Notes under the pieces: generated by a model
The model's database searches: none
Seen by the model: the letters and a program-made list of their open reading frames with translations, nothing else
Told to the model about the DNA's origin: nothing
NCBI GenBank assembly: GCA_963693085.1
Contig: OY856409.1
Location: 294,600,058-294,664,057 of the forward strand
Direction of reading: 5' to 3'
Origin: Alisma plantago-aquatica
Lineage: Eukaryota; Streptophyta; Magnoliopsida; Alismatales; Alismataceae
Length of the DNA stretch: 64,000 nucleotides
Program-made: the position numbers and the translations under genes
Shown here: positions 49,592 through 60,700 of the stretch, one piece after another
How positions within the stretch are numbered: the stretch's first letter is position 1
How the letters are laid out: each line of letters begins with the position of its first letter

Positions 49592-52500
49592 TGTAACATA
49601 CTCAAATCTAAGTATGTAATTTAATTTTCCTTTTCTTAAGTCCACCCTTAATCATATGAGTAATAAATTATTTTTCCTTAAAACTAGATTAACTAGGAGT
49701 ATCAGGTTTAAGAAAAAAATGTCACAAACAATCCATTAAGTAATGTTAGTGACTAAATTAATTAGTTAAGTCATCAATTCAAAGTTAATCGTATAATTTC
49801 ATTTACTAATTATAATTGACACTGTAAAGTTACTCTGAGTCTAGTTGAAGAAATGAATTAAAAAAAAAGAAATTATGTATTAAATTGAACAAATAAGACA
49901 CTAAATGTATTAGTTTAATGCTTGGCTTAAATGTAATAAAATAGAATATTAAACATACACTAATGATAAAACTAACATTAAAATTAGGTTCTACATGTCT
50001 GGTTTAGCCAACCTAATAAATTTTAGGCCAATGAAACATTACTTGCCCTCCTAACAAATTGAATTGAATTTATAAGCTTTTAGTCATATTAATAGAATCA
50101 ATATTCTATTAAAGCTAGGTGAAAACGATGATCAGTCATGTAACGCCTTCTGCCCTCAGCGTTCGTCCCGCTTCCCATGTCGCTCGCGCTCGCACGACGT
50201 CTGCTGCGGCTGGAACAACTGTTCGCGCACCCCCTTTTCTTCCGTTATTCCTCTTCCTTTCCCCTATCCTTCTTATTTCTTCTTGCCATCCCTGCCTCTT
50301 CTCTTCCCTAACCTGTCCAACCCTAGCTGCCCTTCCTCCAATGCTGCGATGGTCATCTTGATGTCATCATCTCTCTCTCCTTGTTGAACGGCGCACAAGT
50401 ACAGCCGCGTCTGTGTTCCTGGAAATTAACCCCCTTCATCTCATGCGCCAGCCACCTAACAATGGCTGGACTAGCGCCACCTCCTGAGGATGCCACTGGA
50501 ACCGACAATCAACATACATCTGTAGGCCACCTCCTCCCACACCAACGCCGGTACCATCACTGATTGATGGAGCCTCGTCAATGTGATTTCTTGCCCTGAT
50601 GCCGCTACAACCTCTTCTAGATCTTCATCAACAAATCATCCTCCATATTCCTAGTACCATCTAGCCACCATTTCTTCTCCTTCTTTACCTCCGTTGTGCC
50701 AGTCACCTGGATGCAGACAACGGCACTGCAAGATATAGCAGACAACGGCACTGCAAGATATAGCTTCACCGCAGGCCACCGTCTCGAGCCCTGATATGGC
50801 TGGCGTCGACTCCAGTGGCCACTGCCATCTAATTGTGCACTCGTCCACCCTACCGCTAGCCGTTCTAGCAGTATCTGCTGCATCTATGGCCCTTACCAGC
50901 AACGATGGCGGCCTGCAACTTCCATCACTGCTGCTATGAGCTCAAAACCCGATCCCCTTTTCTCTTCATCATCTCTGTCATGACCACCGTCATCTTCTTC
51001 TGTTGATCCATCATGGCAGATCTGAACTGACCACTCCACACTCATACACCTTGCCAAGACTCGTGGGCTCCCTCCTATACCTCCTCCTAGTTTCTATCAT
51101 TTCAAAACCTAGCTGTGAAGGACCTGCAAGTCAAGTAACTCACTTGTAGACTAGCCGTCGTTGTTCCTCCCTCACTCTGCCCCGACGGCTCATCCCTCAC
51201 TGATGGCAAGGAAGCTAGAGATCTAACTCCCTACAGCACCTTCGGGTCTCACTAGTACATAATAACATCACCATCTTCAGCCTTGCTATCCTGACCTCAC
51301 AAGACAATATTGATCTCACATCTTGCAACCTAATTGGAAATCACCTCATCACCACCTCCAAGATGCTAGGGTCCCAATCAATTCCAGTGCCTCCAGCTAG
51401 TCACAAAGTGCAGATGACAATCCATCTAGATCAAGTTATTACAGACTCAACAAACTAATCATTGAGGATCAGTGGGCAGGATGCAATGAAGCATCATGCA
51501 AGACATCTAATCAATATAAACCTAGCACCAAAGAGTCCAATATGAAAGTGCAACTCCATAGGAAGGTCCTCCACCGACTTGTAGAGTGACCTTCTGAATC
51601 ATTGCATCAACAATTGGTAGATCAACACTTCCTTGACCAATCAGTGAGGTATGGTTAATCTTCTTTTCAGTTCAATATTGGATATAGATTTTAACCAATT
51701 AACCCTATAATGTATGTGCATATCTATATCAGTAAAATACACTAGTAACTTAGATCAGAATTCTATATAATTTCCCTCTTTTAGATAATCTCTAAACCTA
51801 TTCACGACATTAATATGGATTAATTGATTTCCTCTAGTACTAATCATACCATGTAATTTATTAGCACAACTTATTGTAGTGAGAATAGTACATTGCTTTA
51901 TAAACACAAGTAGGTGTGGCGTGATGGTTTACACTGTATACATGTATTTAGGGCATATAAAATGACAAATGTAATAAATATGTTTACACATTCATATAAA
52001 TGCTATATAGAATGCTAGGAATTATACATAATCATATGGTTCTAGAGAAGGATAGCATTCAAGACCTAAAGTGGGACAATACACATCATTACCTAGACAT
52101 ATATGTAACCTAGACACTTACACTTATGTGATTAAAGAGGAATACTAGTACTAAAATAGATATCGAATGAATCATAGGCCCCCCCTTAATAAGAACTAAA
52201 TCATAAACCCTAATATGACATTAGATGGTCGGGAATAGGGTAAGAACAATACAAAATATAATAGGAATGTATATGTTCACTTTGGCTTGGCTAACATACA
52301 TAATATGTTCCTAGGATGACTACTCGACTAAGGGGACCAAGTAAACTTATTGAATTGACCTTTAGTCATGAGGACCAGGTATGTACTCCTCCCTATTTAT
52401 AACTAGGCATTTATATGAATAAATTTTCTCATGATGAGGCATCTTTTGAAATACTTGTTCTTATTTTCATTTGTTGAAATGTCATATCCTCTCAATTGTG

Positions 52501-53390
52501 ACTTATTATTATTCTTCTTAAATTATTATTATCATGTTGAATTGGGTCAACGACCCCACTTGCTTGGTTATTATTCATGGAAATGTGAATGGTGAATGTG
52601 AACTGTCTTGCCAATCTATTTATGCATGTTAGGTAATTCGACTGATTTAACTATTGTAGACGCTTATGCGTAACCATTAGGGTGCGTCTACTTCCGCCCG
52701 GAGTGCGTCTTTCCACCTCTTTTTATACAGGGGTGCGTCTACTTCCGCCCAGGGTGCGTCTACTTCCACCCATTTTACTTAGGCCATTGACTCAGTGGTG
52801 TCATGGCCCTACTATAGTTACTTTAGTCCAATATATCTACATGCAAATTATTATGATTGTTGTGATATTGTGAATGGTTAATGACAAGATGTGTTATTTC
52901 ACTTATTTATTTATATGCCTCATTTTTTTTGGAAATTCTTTCACTTGTTACTTCTCATTGAAACTTACCTAGCTTTAATGGCCCCTTTTGTTGGGAACAT
53001 CTTACTTTACTTTTGAAATAAGTAAATGCCCTAGTTAATTTTCTAATGTACATACTCAACTTTTGCTAACTCATACTCTTTTGTTTCCTATTTTTCCTCG
53101 GTGTTCCCTCCACCCAAGTGTAGGTACATTATAGGACAGAAAGTCAGGATGATCGTGATCTCGTTGGTGAACATAAGGACAACTTGATATAGCCTTGTTA
53201 CCCTCTGCATATGGGCTTATGTGTATATAGATGTAACCTTTTCATTTTATGTACCACCCTTAGGGTGAGAAAGTTATGTACATAGGCATATTTTGTAACT
53301 TTGTAAATAGTTTTGTTTCCGCTGCTTAAATACTTCATGGCTTATATTTGTACCATTGAGTGCACCCTCTATTGCGTCCCGCTCCTTACA
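49592..53390 (+). repeat. 3' LTR of the LARD (3.80 kb)
   Basis: Uninterrupted LTR from TGTAACATACTC to GCTCCTTACA, followed by the TSD CAAGC. It provides the reference for the split and inverted 5' LTR. It has its own 25-bp tandem duplication (GACAACGGCACTGCAAGATA, at 50716 and 50741). The open frame at 50119-50361 corresponds to that at 26526. Confidence 0.93.
52680..52771 (+). repeat. Short tandem words GTGCGTCTACTTCC in the LTR
   Basis: Four imperfect copies of GGTGCGTCTACTTCCGCCC; the second is variant and followed by a TATA-like TTTTTATACAGG. The same array is in the 5' LTR at about 46711-46805 with more CpG loss. Confidence 0.75.
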
Positions 53391-54001
53391 CAAGCTAATT
53401 GGGATCCTATGATCACGATTCTCACATTGGGTTTTGAGATTTCCTTTTATGAGTTCTAGTACAACTAAAGTTTTAGGCTCAACACCTTCATATTTATTAT
53501 AACATTACATCATTACCAACATTATTTATTATTTGGAGTCTCATAGTCTTCACGTTGCTACCAAAAAAGTTTCTCTATATTATTATTCACAGATTTTCAT
53601 GTTTTACTTACTTAATGTAGTAAGTCCATTAATTCAATATTTATTTATATAATGGTACATTAAACATATCCGTGAAATGGAAATTCCAATTATTATTTCA
53701 ATTCATGTATTAAACACATTATACTTCATATTAAACATATTTTAGCCATTATGAGCATATTAGTTTGCAAAGGAAACATATCTGCCATATTTCATGAGCT
53801 CCATACATGTTAGCACACATATATGTCATTATATTGATATGACATCTTAATTATGGAACCACATGCCACATAACATTTAATATGCATTAACAACATTCAT
53901 TAAGGTATAACTTTATCTTTGCTTGGTCAAAACTAAGGAACCAAGGTTACTAACCTCCTAATCATGGATTATGGTAAGATTCTAGGTTTTGGTATGTTAC
54001 A
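53391..54001 (-). repeat. Repeat copy B, right arm of its LTR
   Basis: Resumes copy B after the LARD with CAAGCTAATTGGGATCCTATG, colinear with 7426-7845 plus 19207-19389 of copy A. It ends GGTATGTTACA, an LTR start on the minus strand. Confidence 0.65.
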
Positions 54002-54848
54002 ACAATCCATACCTTAAAAGAATTTAATCCTTAAAATCAAATCATCATTCCATTATGAACTACCTACTCTCCACTCCTTAACAGGTTTTACCTAATAAGT
54101 CAAACTAAACACCACCAAGGTATCAGGCTTACTACTGGATCTTTTAATTGTGAACACTTTAGATGTTTATGTTGTTCACAGGTCGTGCTCCCAACTTATA
54201 GGTCATATCCACCTAGGGTTGAATTTTATGTCCTTCTGTTACTAACCTAACAACCCAAAGGTTCACATGTCAAAACTAAAGATTCACATAGTAAAACCTC
54301 CCACACCATAGAGGAGTAAGGAGGGTAGGTCCACCACACCAATCACATCACATATTCCTAATCACCACTTCATAGTCAAAACTAGGATTGAGATTTCTAT
54401 TCTAACAAATTCTAGGGTTTCACTTTCAAACCTTCAGTGTGACTTACTAAATACGATCAAGTTGACTCTTTTCTTTTGTACATATAGTATTAGAATGGAA
54501 AATAATTTGAAGGTAAACATTTGCAATATAAAACTCAAGATTGGGCCAAAAATCAAAGTGAGAACCAAGTCACAATTTTCCATTGAAGATCTCCATGTCA
54601 ACCACTTTCTCATTCTTATGCCAAAAACCACCCTAAAGTTAAATCTTAATATCCAAAGAGATATGTCACCACCAATAGATTTAGTAGGGTAAGAGCATCT
54701 AAATCCTCATCACAATAGGTTTTACTAATAATAATTGTTATGATTACCTCATATAATTCTAACATCATCTCATGAACAACATAGGTCAATACTAGGGTAA
54801 ACATCTCATTTAGAGGGTGACTATGTAAGGCAAGGGTTCTAATTAGTG
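54002..54848 (-). mobile_element. Copy B interior, truncated
   Basis: Matches 19390-20235 of copy A (for example CACCACACCAATCA, CTCATTCTTATGCCAAAAACCACCCTA) and stops at GGTTCTAATTAG, before the primer-binding site seen in copy A. Non-coding. Confidence 0.6.
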
Positions 54849-54950
54849 ACTGGACTAAATTGCACATTCAGAAGGAGTGTATTCAGAGTATTCAAACTTT
54901 TAAAGATATAACCCGACTCTCAGGCCCCCGCAACAATAAATGGGGTCAGA
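54849..54950. other. Junction spacer
   Basis: Short sequence between truncated copy B and the Athila-like LTR. The minus strand has ATTGTTGCGGGGG, loosely like a tRNA-Asp primer-binding site, but the match is weak. Confidence 0.3.
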
Positions 54951-56592
54951 TGTAGCGATCAGGGTCAAACACAAGGACAAGGTTGGCAGTGTTAAGCACA
55001 CACAATCTAACACTCGTATACTCTATTCGAAGAGGGTATATAAAAGGTGTTCCCTTAGGAATGATGGCACCCAAACTAAGTTGGGAAACAAAAAACAAGA
55101 ATAATAAGAACAAACAAAAGCAAAACAAATAAGATGAAACAAGTATATGGGAGGAAACCCGGGCCGGGGTTTGCCTACTAAAGCATCTCATCAACATGCA
55201 ACATCATCTTTCTCTCCCTCGCATACTCTTACCAAGATTACAAGCAACCATCAAAAGCATCTATTCCACTCTCTCTCAAGATGAGGAATTATCTAAGTCT
55301 AAGGGTAGCCTCTCTCTCGAGATGACTACACGCAAACCTCGTCGCACAACATATGGTTTTAAAGCTTTAGCATTCCAACACTCTCATGCATTCATACTAC
55401 TCCATAAAACATGACAAAAGTGATATTATTCTCTCGAGATATCAACTATCAAACATCACAAGATGGTAGCAAATCATACAAGTGAAACATTAAAATAGGC
55501 ACATGGAGATAATCTTGATAAGAGCATATATATTCAACAGAGAAAGACAACATACATGTTGGGAGAGCCTTAGTAGCACCCCCAACCCAAGTTAAGGTGT
55601 TAGCTGCTCATGCTTGTGGATGGCATAACGTCATTACAAAAAGATGGATACATGAAGTTCCACGAGGAGGGGAGGGAAGTACAATGAAATGGAGTAATAG
55701 ATCTAGATAGAAGAGACGTGATACAACATAATACTTCTTCAGATCTGGATCTAATACGTCGATGGCATGGACGGTCTTCTTCTCTTGAAGGAGTCTTCAA
55801 TCTTCTCTCTCCTTAGCTTCTGCCTTTAGAGATCCAAGACTAGTGGATGGGATGATATGGAACGAATCTAGAACGTAGCAGCACTTCGTGGTCCTCGAGA
55901 TCTGATCTATGATCTCCTCCTTTGACAAGACAGGTGGGTGTGCTATTTATAGGCACATTCCACCGACTTAAGCCTAGACCGCAGTTGCGGTCCTAGTTGG
56001 GTGAGGTGTGAGACCGCGGTCGTGGTTTTCTCTTTATTCCTCTTTTCATCGCGGTCGACTGAGTTGCAGTATGCCACTTGCTCACGGTCGAGGTTGAGGC
56101 TTTCTCACTCGGTCACAGTATGCAAGAATCGTGGGCAAGAATTACGAGCTTAGCAATGACCGTGGCCTCCACACTGGTCACAGTCTGGCTTGATTGTGGT
56201 TTGTAGGGATCGCAACCTTGATTGAGTCACGGGCAAATTGGCATCTGCGGTCTCCGAATACACTACGGTCCCTAGTATGAATGGTGCCTTTGTATTGATC
56301 GTGACCTCCTTGTGATTGCGGTTGAGCAGTGATCGAGGTCTCAATATGATCACAGTCTGTCTCCAATGTGCGATGACCTTGGTCTTAAAGTCGGAAAAGA
56401 GACCACGACCGCGGTTGTAGGATAAGAGGGTCATGGTCGAGGTAGCGACCGTGACTTGGGCTGTGAATGTACCTAAAATCATGTAAGTGAGGTTTAGTAA
56501 AAAAGATAGTCAAACTTTAGGAAAAACTAACAAAAGATATACTAAAAGAGGTATAATTTTATACAAAAAGTACATAAAATAAAGTGTTATCA
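54951..56592 (-). repeat. 3' LTR of an Athila-like Ty3/gypsy element
   Basis: On the minus strand it starts TGATAACACTTTATTTTATG right after the Athila-type polypurine tract and probably ends CGCTACA at 54951. CCTATAAATAGCAC (55943-55952 core) is a good TATA box in the minus orientation. The U3 part (about 55975-56460) is packed with variants of GACCGCGGTCGTGG. The left boundary is less certain than the right. Confidence 0.65.
55943..55952 (-). promoter_or_regulatory. LTR TATA box
   Basis: CTATAAATAG on the minus strand inside the LTR, well placed to drive transcription of the Athila-like element. Confidence 0.55.
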
Positions 56593-56607
56593 ACTCCCCC
56601 AAACTTA
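56593..56607 (-). other. Polypurine tract of the Athila-like element
   Basis: The minus strand reads CTAAGTTTGGGGGAGT immediately before TGATAACACTTT. The AAGTTTGGGGGAGTTGATAACACTTT arrangement is characteristic of Athila elements. Confidence 0.75.
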
Positions 56608-57789
56608 GAATCAAGCATGTCCTCAGGCTAAGTGTAGGTTCGAGAAATCAGAGAGAGAAAAAAAATCAATCTTAGTTGACAAAACTATATCATGACTGAA
56701 ATATCTCATTCTTGCATCAAGACTGTTGTAGCGTATTTTCTAACCCTTAGGTCTCATTCCTCCCTCTCAATTGGAGTTGCATAGCTTCGTTTTCTTGCCA
56801 TTGCCTTCAATTGTAAAAGGCTCCTCCTTATCAACTTATCACCCCTTTCCTTAGGTAATAACCATACTAATACAAGATCTTTTTTGAGGGGTAGCTTTCC
56901 CACCATTTCTTTATTTTCAATTGGCCCTATGCTAATGTGTTCAGGTAGGATTAAGGCTTCAAGTGTTTTTCTCTTCCCTCTGAACTCCTCCCCACAACTG
57001 TCGTAAGAACAATATTTCCCTTTTTAGGCTTTTGACTTTAGGTCAGTTGGTTTTGTGAGTTTTCATTCAGGATTGGAGGTGTGTAAGCTTGGCTTCAAGA
57101 TTCCACTTATGGGAACGACATATCTGCATTCATGAGTGCAGTAATATACCGGCCATGTGGAAACTTTTGGTATCTTTTTGGGAACAACTGTTATTATTTT
57201 TTTTTCTTTTTTTTCTAGCTTTTTACATCTCCTTTCAGGCTTGGGTGCAAGGGATTTTTACTTGGTCTTCTGGGCGGCCAAGCCTCTTTTAGATACACCT
57301 TGAAAAGGGCAGCTGTTTCCTTCTCTACAGAGATATGGATTTTCTGGTCAAAAGCGTCAGGTAGGGGTGGTTGGTCAGGAGTATGGATTAGTGAAGTTCT
57401 CTAGTCTCTGAGGGTTTCATGAGTTAAGGTTGTCACATGTACAATGTCTTATCGCAAGAATGAGATAGAGCAGTATTGCTATGTTTCCTGTTTTATCCAT
57501 ATATATATATATATATGTAGCTTATTTATTTCTCTATAGGAGGGCGAAAACACTAAAATTCAAAAATTTAGCAAGAGAGAAGGCTAGAATCTGAATGAAA
57601 AAGTAGTTTTAGCAAAATTTCAAAATTTTGAAATTTTTTAGAGAGGTAAAAGGATGGTAAATGTACCTTTGTAGCCTGTTTATGACTCCTCCCCCAAACT
57701 TATCCTGCACCATGTCTCAGGTGTCAAAATTCGAGTGAGATGTATAAATAGGCATTTAGTTATTTGTTTTTGTTGTTGTTTGTAGAGAC
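56608..57789 (-). other. 3' untranslated region of the Athila-like element
   Basis: Non-coding. It includes an (AT)n run at about 57499-57517 and a second polypurine-like ATAAGTTTGGGGGAGGAG on the minus strand at about 57686-57706, some 1.1 kb upstream of the LTR. Confidence 0.5.
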
Positions 57790-60700
57790 CTACTCGAACT
57801 CGAGAAGCATGCTTGTGTATACTCCTCGTAGCGTGTGGTATTGTTCATATTGCATACCCTCCACTTTGACGTTAATAGTGGCTAGGGCCACCATCCAGGC
57901 TAGATAGAAGAAGAAGCCGCAGTCATTTGATAGGGGAACCTATTGGGGGCTCCTGTGACAGACCTACATCTTCTGGAAGTCTTTGCCTGTCATATGCTCG
58001 TACCCTCTGGCATGAATTTTTATCATGTCAACTATTGCCTCAGCGCATGTGTTTGCCTTTTCTTCTGTGGGAGTTTTTGCTGTTGTCATATTAGTCTTCT
58101 TGTTAAGGCCGAAGGCTGCGTCTGAGCTATTGTAGAGGACTGCAATCTTTTTGATGATGTTGACAGCCAACAAGGTCCAATGATTGTAGTGAAGAATTGG
58201 CAAGAAAATGTAGTCTGGAGGGGATGTCTCCAGGCGTTGTTGCAGTCATTCCTTTTCTCTTGATCTTTTGTCTTTTAGAATGTCATTCACCAGTAAGAAG
58301 TATGCCATGTGGGCATTTGGCATGCTATCGCCTAGAAGCGTCTGGTAAGCTGACATCGTGGTTACTGAAAGATATCCTCCTATTTTTAGCATTTCTCAGA
58401 GGTCATCTTTTAGCACGCAAATGCCATTTCTCTCGAAGATGACATCTCCCAATGAGTCATCTTCTTTCAAGGAACTCATGATTATAGCCAGTTCTTCTAA
58501 AGACATACTGAGGAAGCTCCATCTGTTGAAGTCCTTGAAAGAAGGTGTAATTTCTCCTGCTGGTCCGTCTAGCCTTACATCGACCATGTCTTCTTCTTCA
58601 ACCTCTCCTTCCTCAGGTTGTTCCTTTGAAGGCTGCTCTTCAGGAACTTCTGCTACTGGAGGTTGCTTTGGTTCATCATCTGATGTGTGTTTTGCAGCTT
58701 CTCCAGAGCTTTCATGCCAACCTTCTTTCTAAGCCGCAACCCTGTATGGCTCTGTCGGGTCCACCCACATTGTCTTTAGTTTCTCCCTCCAGGTGACCTT
58801 TTCAGGTAGAGGAATATCCTTGTGAAGTCTCTGGGGTACAACTTCTGAAGGCATCACCGGGTCGCTAAAGAATTGATGATCGTAGATGACCTCCATAGTA
58901 TACAAACCTCGCAGTCCATGCAGGTCTTCATTATCTAGATCTTCCAGGGGGACGCCCTTGTTGATGGCTTCCATCATCCTCAACACTATAAAGGTGCAGT
59001 CCCCCGAACCAGCCTCTTCTTGAGGGACCTTCTTATTGATGGAGAAGAACTTCCAGAACCCTTTGAATTTTTTATCTGCATCCTTGATTGCACGTTGCAA
59101 ATGCAGCAATATCTTTAGGGCATCTCTGGCGTCCTTCCTTTTGTAGACTAGCAAAGTGTTGTCCAGTTCGGCTGTACATCAATTTAGCACAATCATTTTT
59201 TGCTCATACAGATCGACGACTATCAGTGCCTAATTCTTTACATTCCTTATGGGAAGCACAACATATCTTGTTTCCTTCCTTCAAACTACTGCCTTCAGTT
59301 CGGCTACATTAGCTACCCTGTAGTATTCATTGTAGAGAAGGCTAGCTAGATGTGTCATCCCATTGAAGACCGGCTGTGGATTGTACGAGTGCAAAAATTC
59401 TTCCAGGAGGGTGGCGTAGAGTATCTTGAATAGTCTTTTGTGTACTCGTGCCTTTTTCATTAATATTCCCCAGAAGTGATCTCTGGATAGACATCTACCC
59501 TTATTGTTATATAAAATGTCTGATCTGGGTAGATCGTCACCAAGGACGTCTGCCAAGATGTGGAGTCTCTACATGTGATCTGTGACATTGCAGTCATGTC
59601 CATTTCCTTCATCTTGCATGGAAGAGGGGGAGCTGCTCCAAGCATTTTTGTTCTAGATGGCACACTCCGCTCCCTGGCGGGCTCATTCGTAAAGAAGGTT
59701 GCCAGCCCGCCGTCCTCATCGTCAGATGTTACTTCTTGTACAGAAGGTATGAGAGTTTTATTTATGGTCGGCATGGCCTTGGACACTTGTTCTACTTCTT
59801 TGTCTGATGGTTGTGTAGTGGCCACTTGTTCTACTACTTCAGAGGAGGCTTCTACAGCTACACTATCCTTGACATTGCTCTCCTCAGATGTTTTGCCCAG
59901 CTTGGCAACCGCCATCATTACAAGATTTGCCTCCATCTTCCCAACATAGAGGTAGTCATTATGATCATGGTGTGTTTGGAATACATGAACTCACTACTCT
60001 CTTTGAGGCCGACTCCCAGCTCAGATAACATCCTATCGAGCTCCGCTGCTCCTGTCGCACTGAGTTTGGTGGCGACTTCTTCTCAGTGGGCTGTAGCAAT
60101 CTGTTCTTCTAGCGTCATTGTATTTGTAGGCAAGGTGAATTACTGCTCTGCTAGTCCCCCACTGCCTTCAATAGCTTCATCTTGGCATTTTTTGGGATTG
60201 CTCTTGAGGTTGAGCTCCCTCGACAATGTTTTGTTTTTCTTCATGTGTTTGTCGTTGGGGGAGCTCGATTGCTGTGGCAGCTCATTCTTCTTCGACTCAG
60301 CTACCGGTGCCGTCCTTGCGTTGGCACTTTATTCTTTTAGCATGCCCACTCTAGTATCGGTTCCTCCCACATTGTCGTCGTCGTCGTGACAGGAGGGGCT
60401 TGATGAGGAGTGCACTGGGCTTGCTGAGCGCTTTGCCTTCTTTTTCTTCCTCTGGTTCTCAAGTTCTTCGCGTTCCTTCTCAAGCTTTTGGCGGTCCTCT
60501 TCTAGGCACTGTCGTTCTTCCTCGAGGCTAGCCATTTCCGCGTCGTAGCCCCAACACATATGCTCATTGTCGGATCGAATGTCATGCCTCTCTTTCTACA
60601 GGTCTTCCATCTCATTCTTTATGTTCTTCAACATTCCCGTCATCATCCATTGGTTGCTTATAACTTCTTGGATAAAGTCAGGGAGTTCTCTAGTCCTTTC

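Larger units (their letters stand above)
26000..53390 (+). mobile_element. Large retrotransposon derivative (LARD) with nested CACTA
   Basis: LTR ends are TGTAACATAC and CTCCTTACA, with a perfect 5-bp target duplication CAAGC at 25995-25999 and 53391-53395. The uninterrupted target is seen in copy A (CACCCAAGCTAATTGG at about 7426). Removing the CACTA insert leaves two LTRs of about 3.80 kb and an interior of only about 2.15 kb without coding sequence. Orientation is +, from the primer-binding site at 47429 and polypurine tract before 49592. Such an element depends on an autonomous Ty3/gypsy relative for all proteins. LTR ends and PBS resemble those of copies A and B, into which it inserted. 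Confidence 0.9.

Noticed and set aside
54905..54950. Primer-binding-site-like sequence left of the Athila-like LTR
   Set aside because: The match to tRNA-Asp complement is weak, and the polypurine tract on the other side shows this LTR is a 3' LTR.
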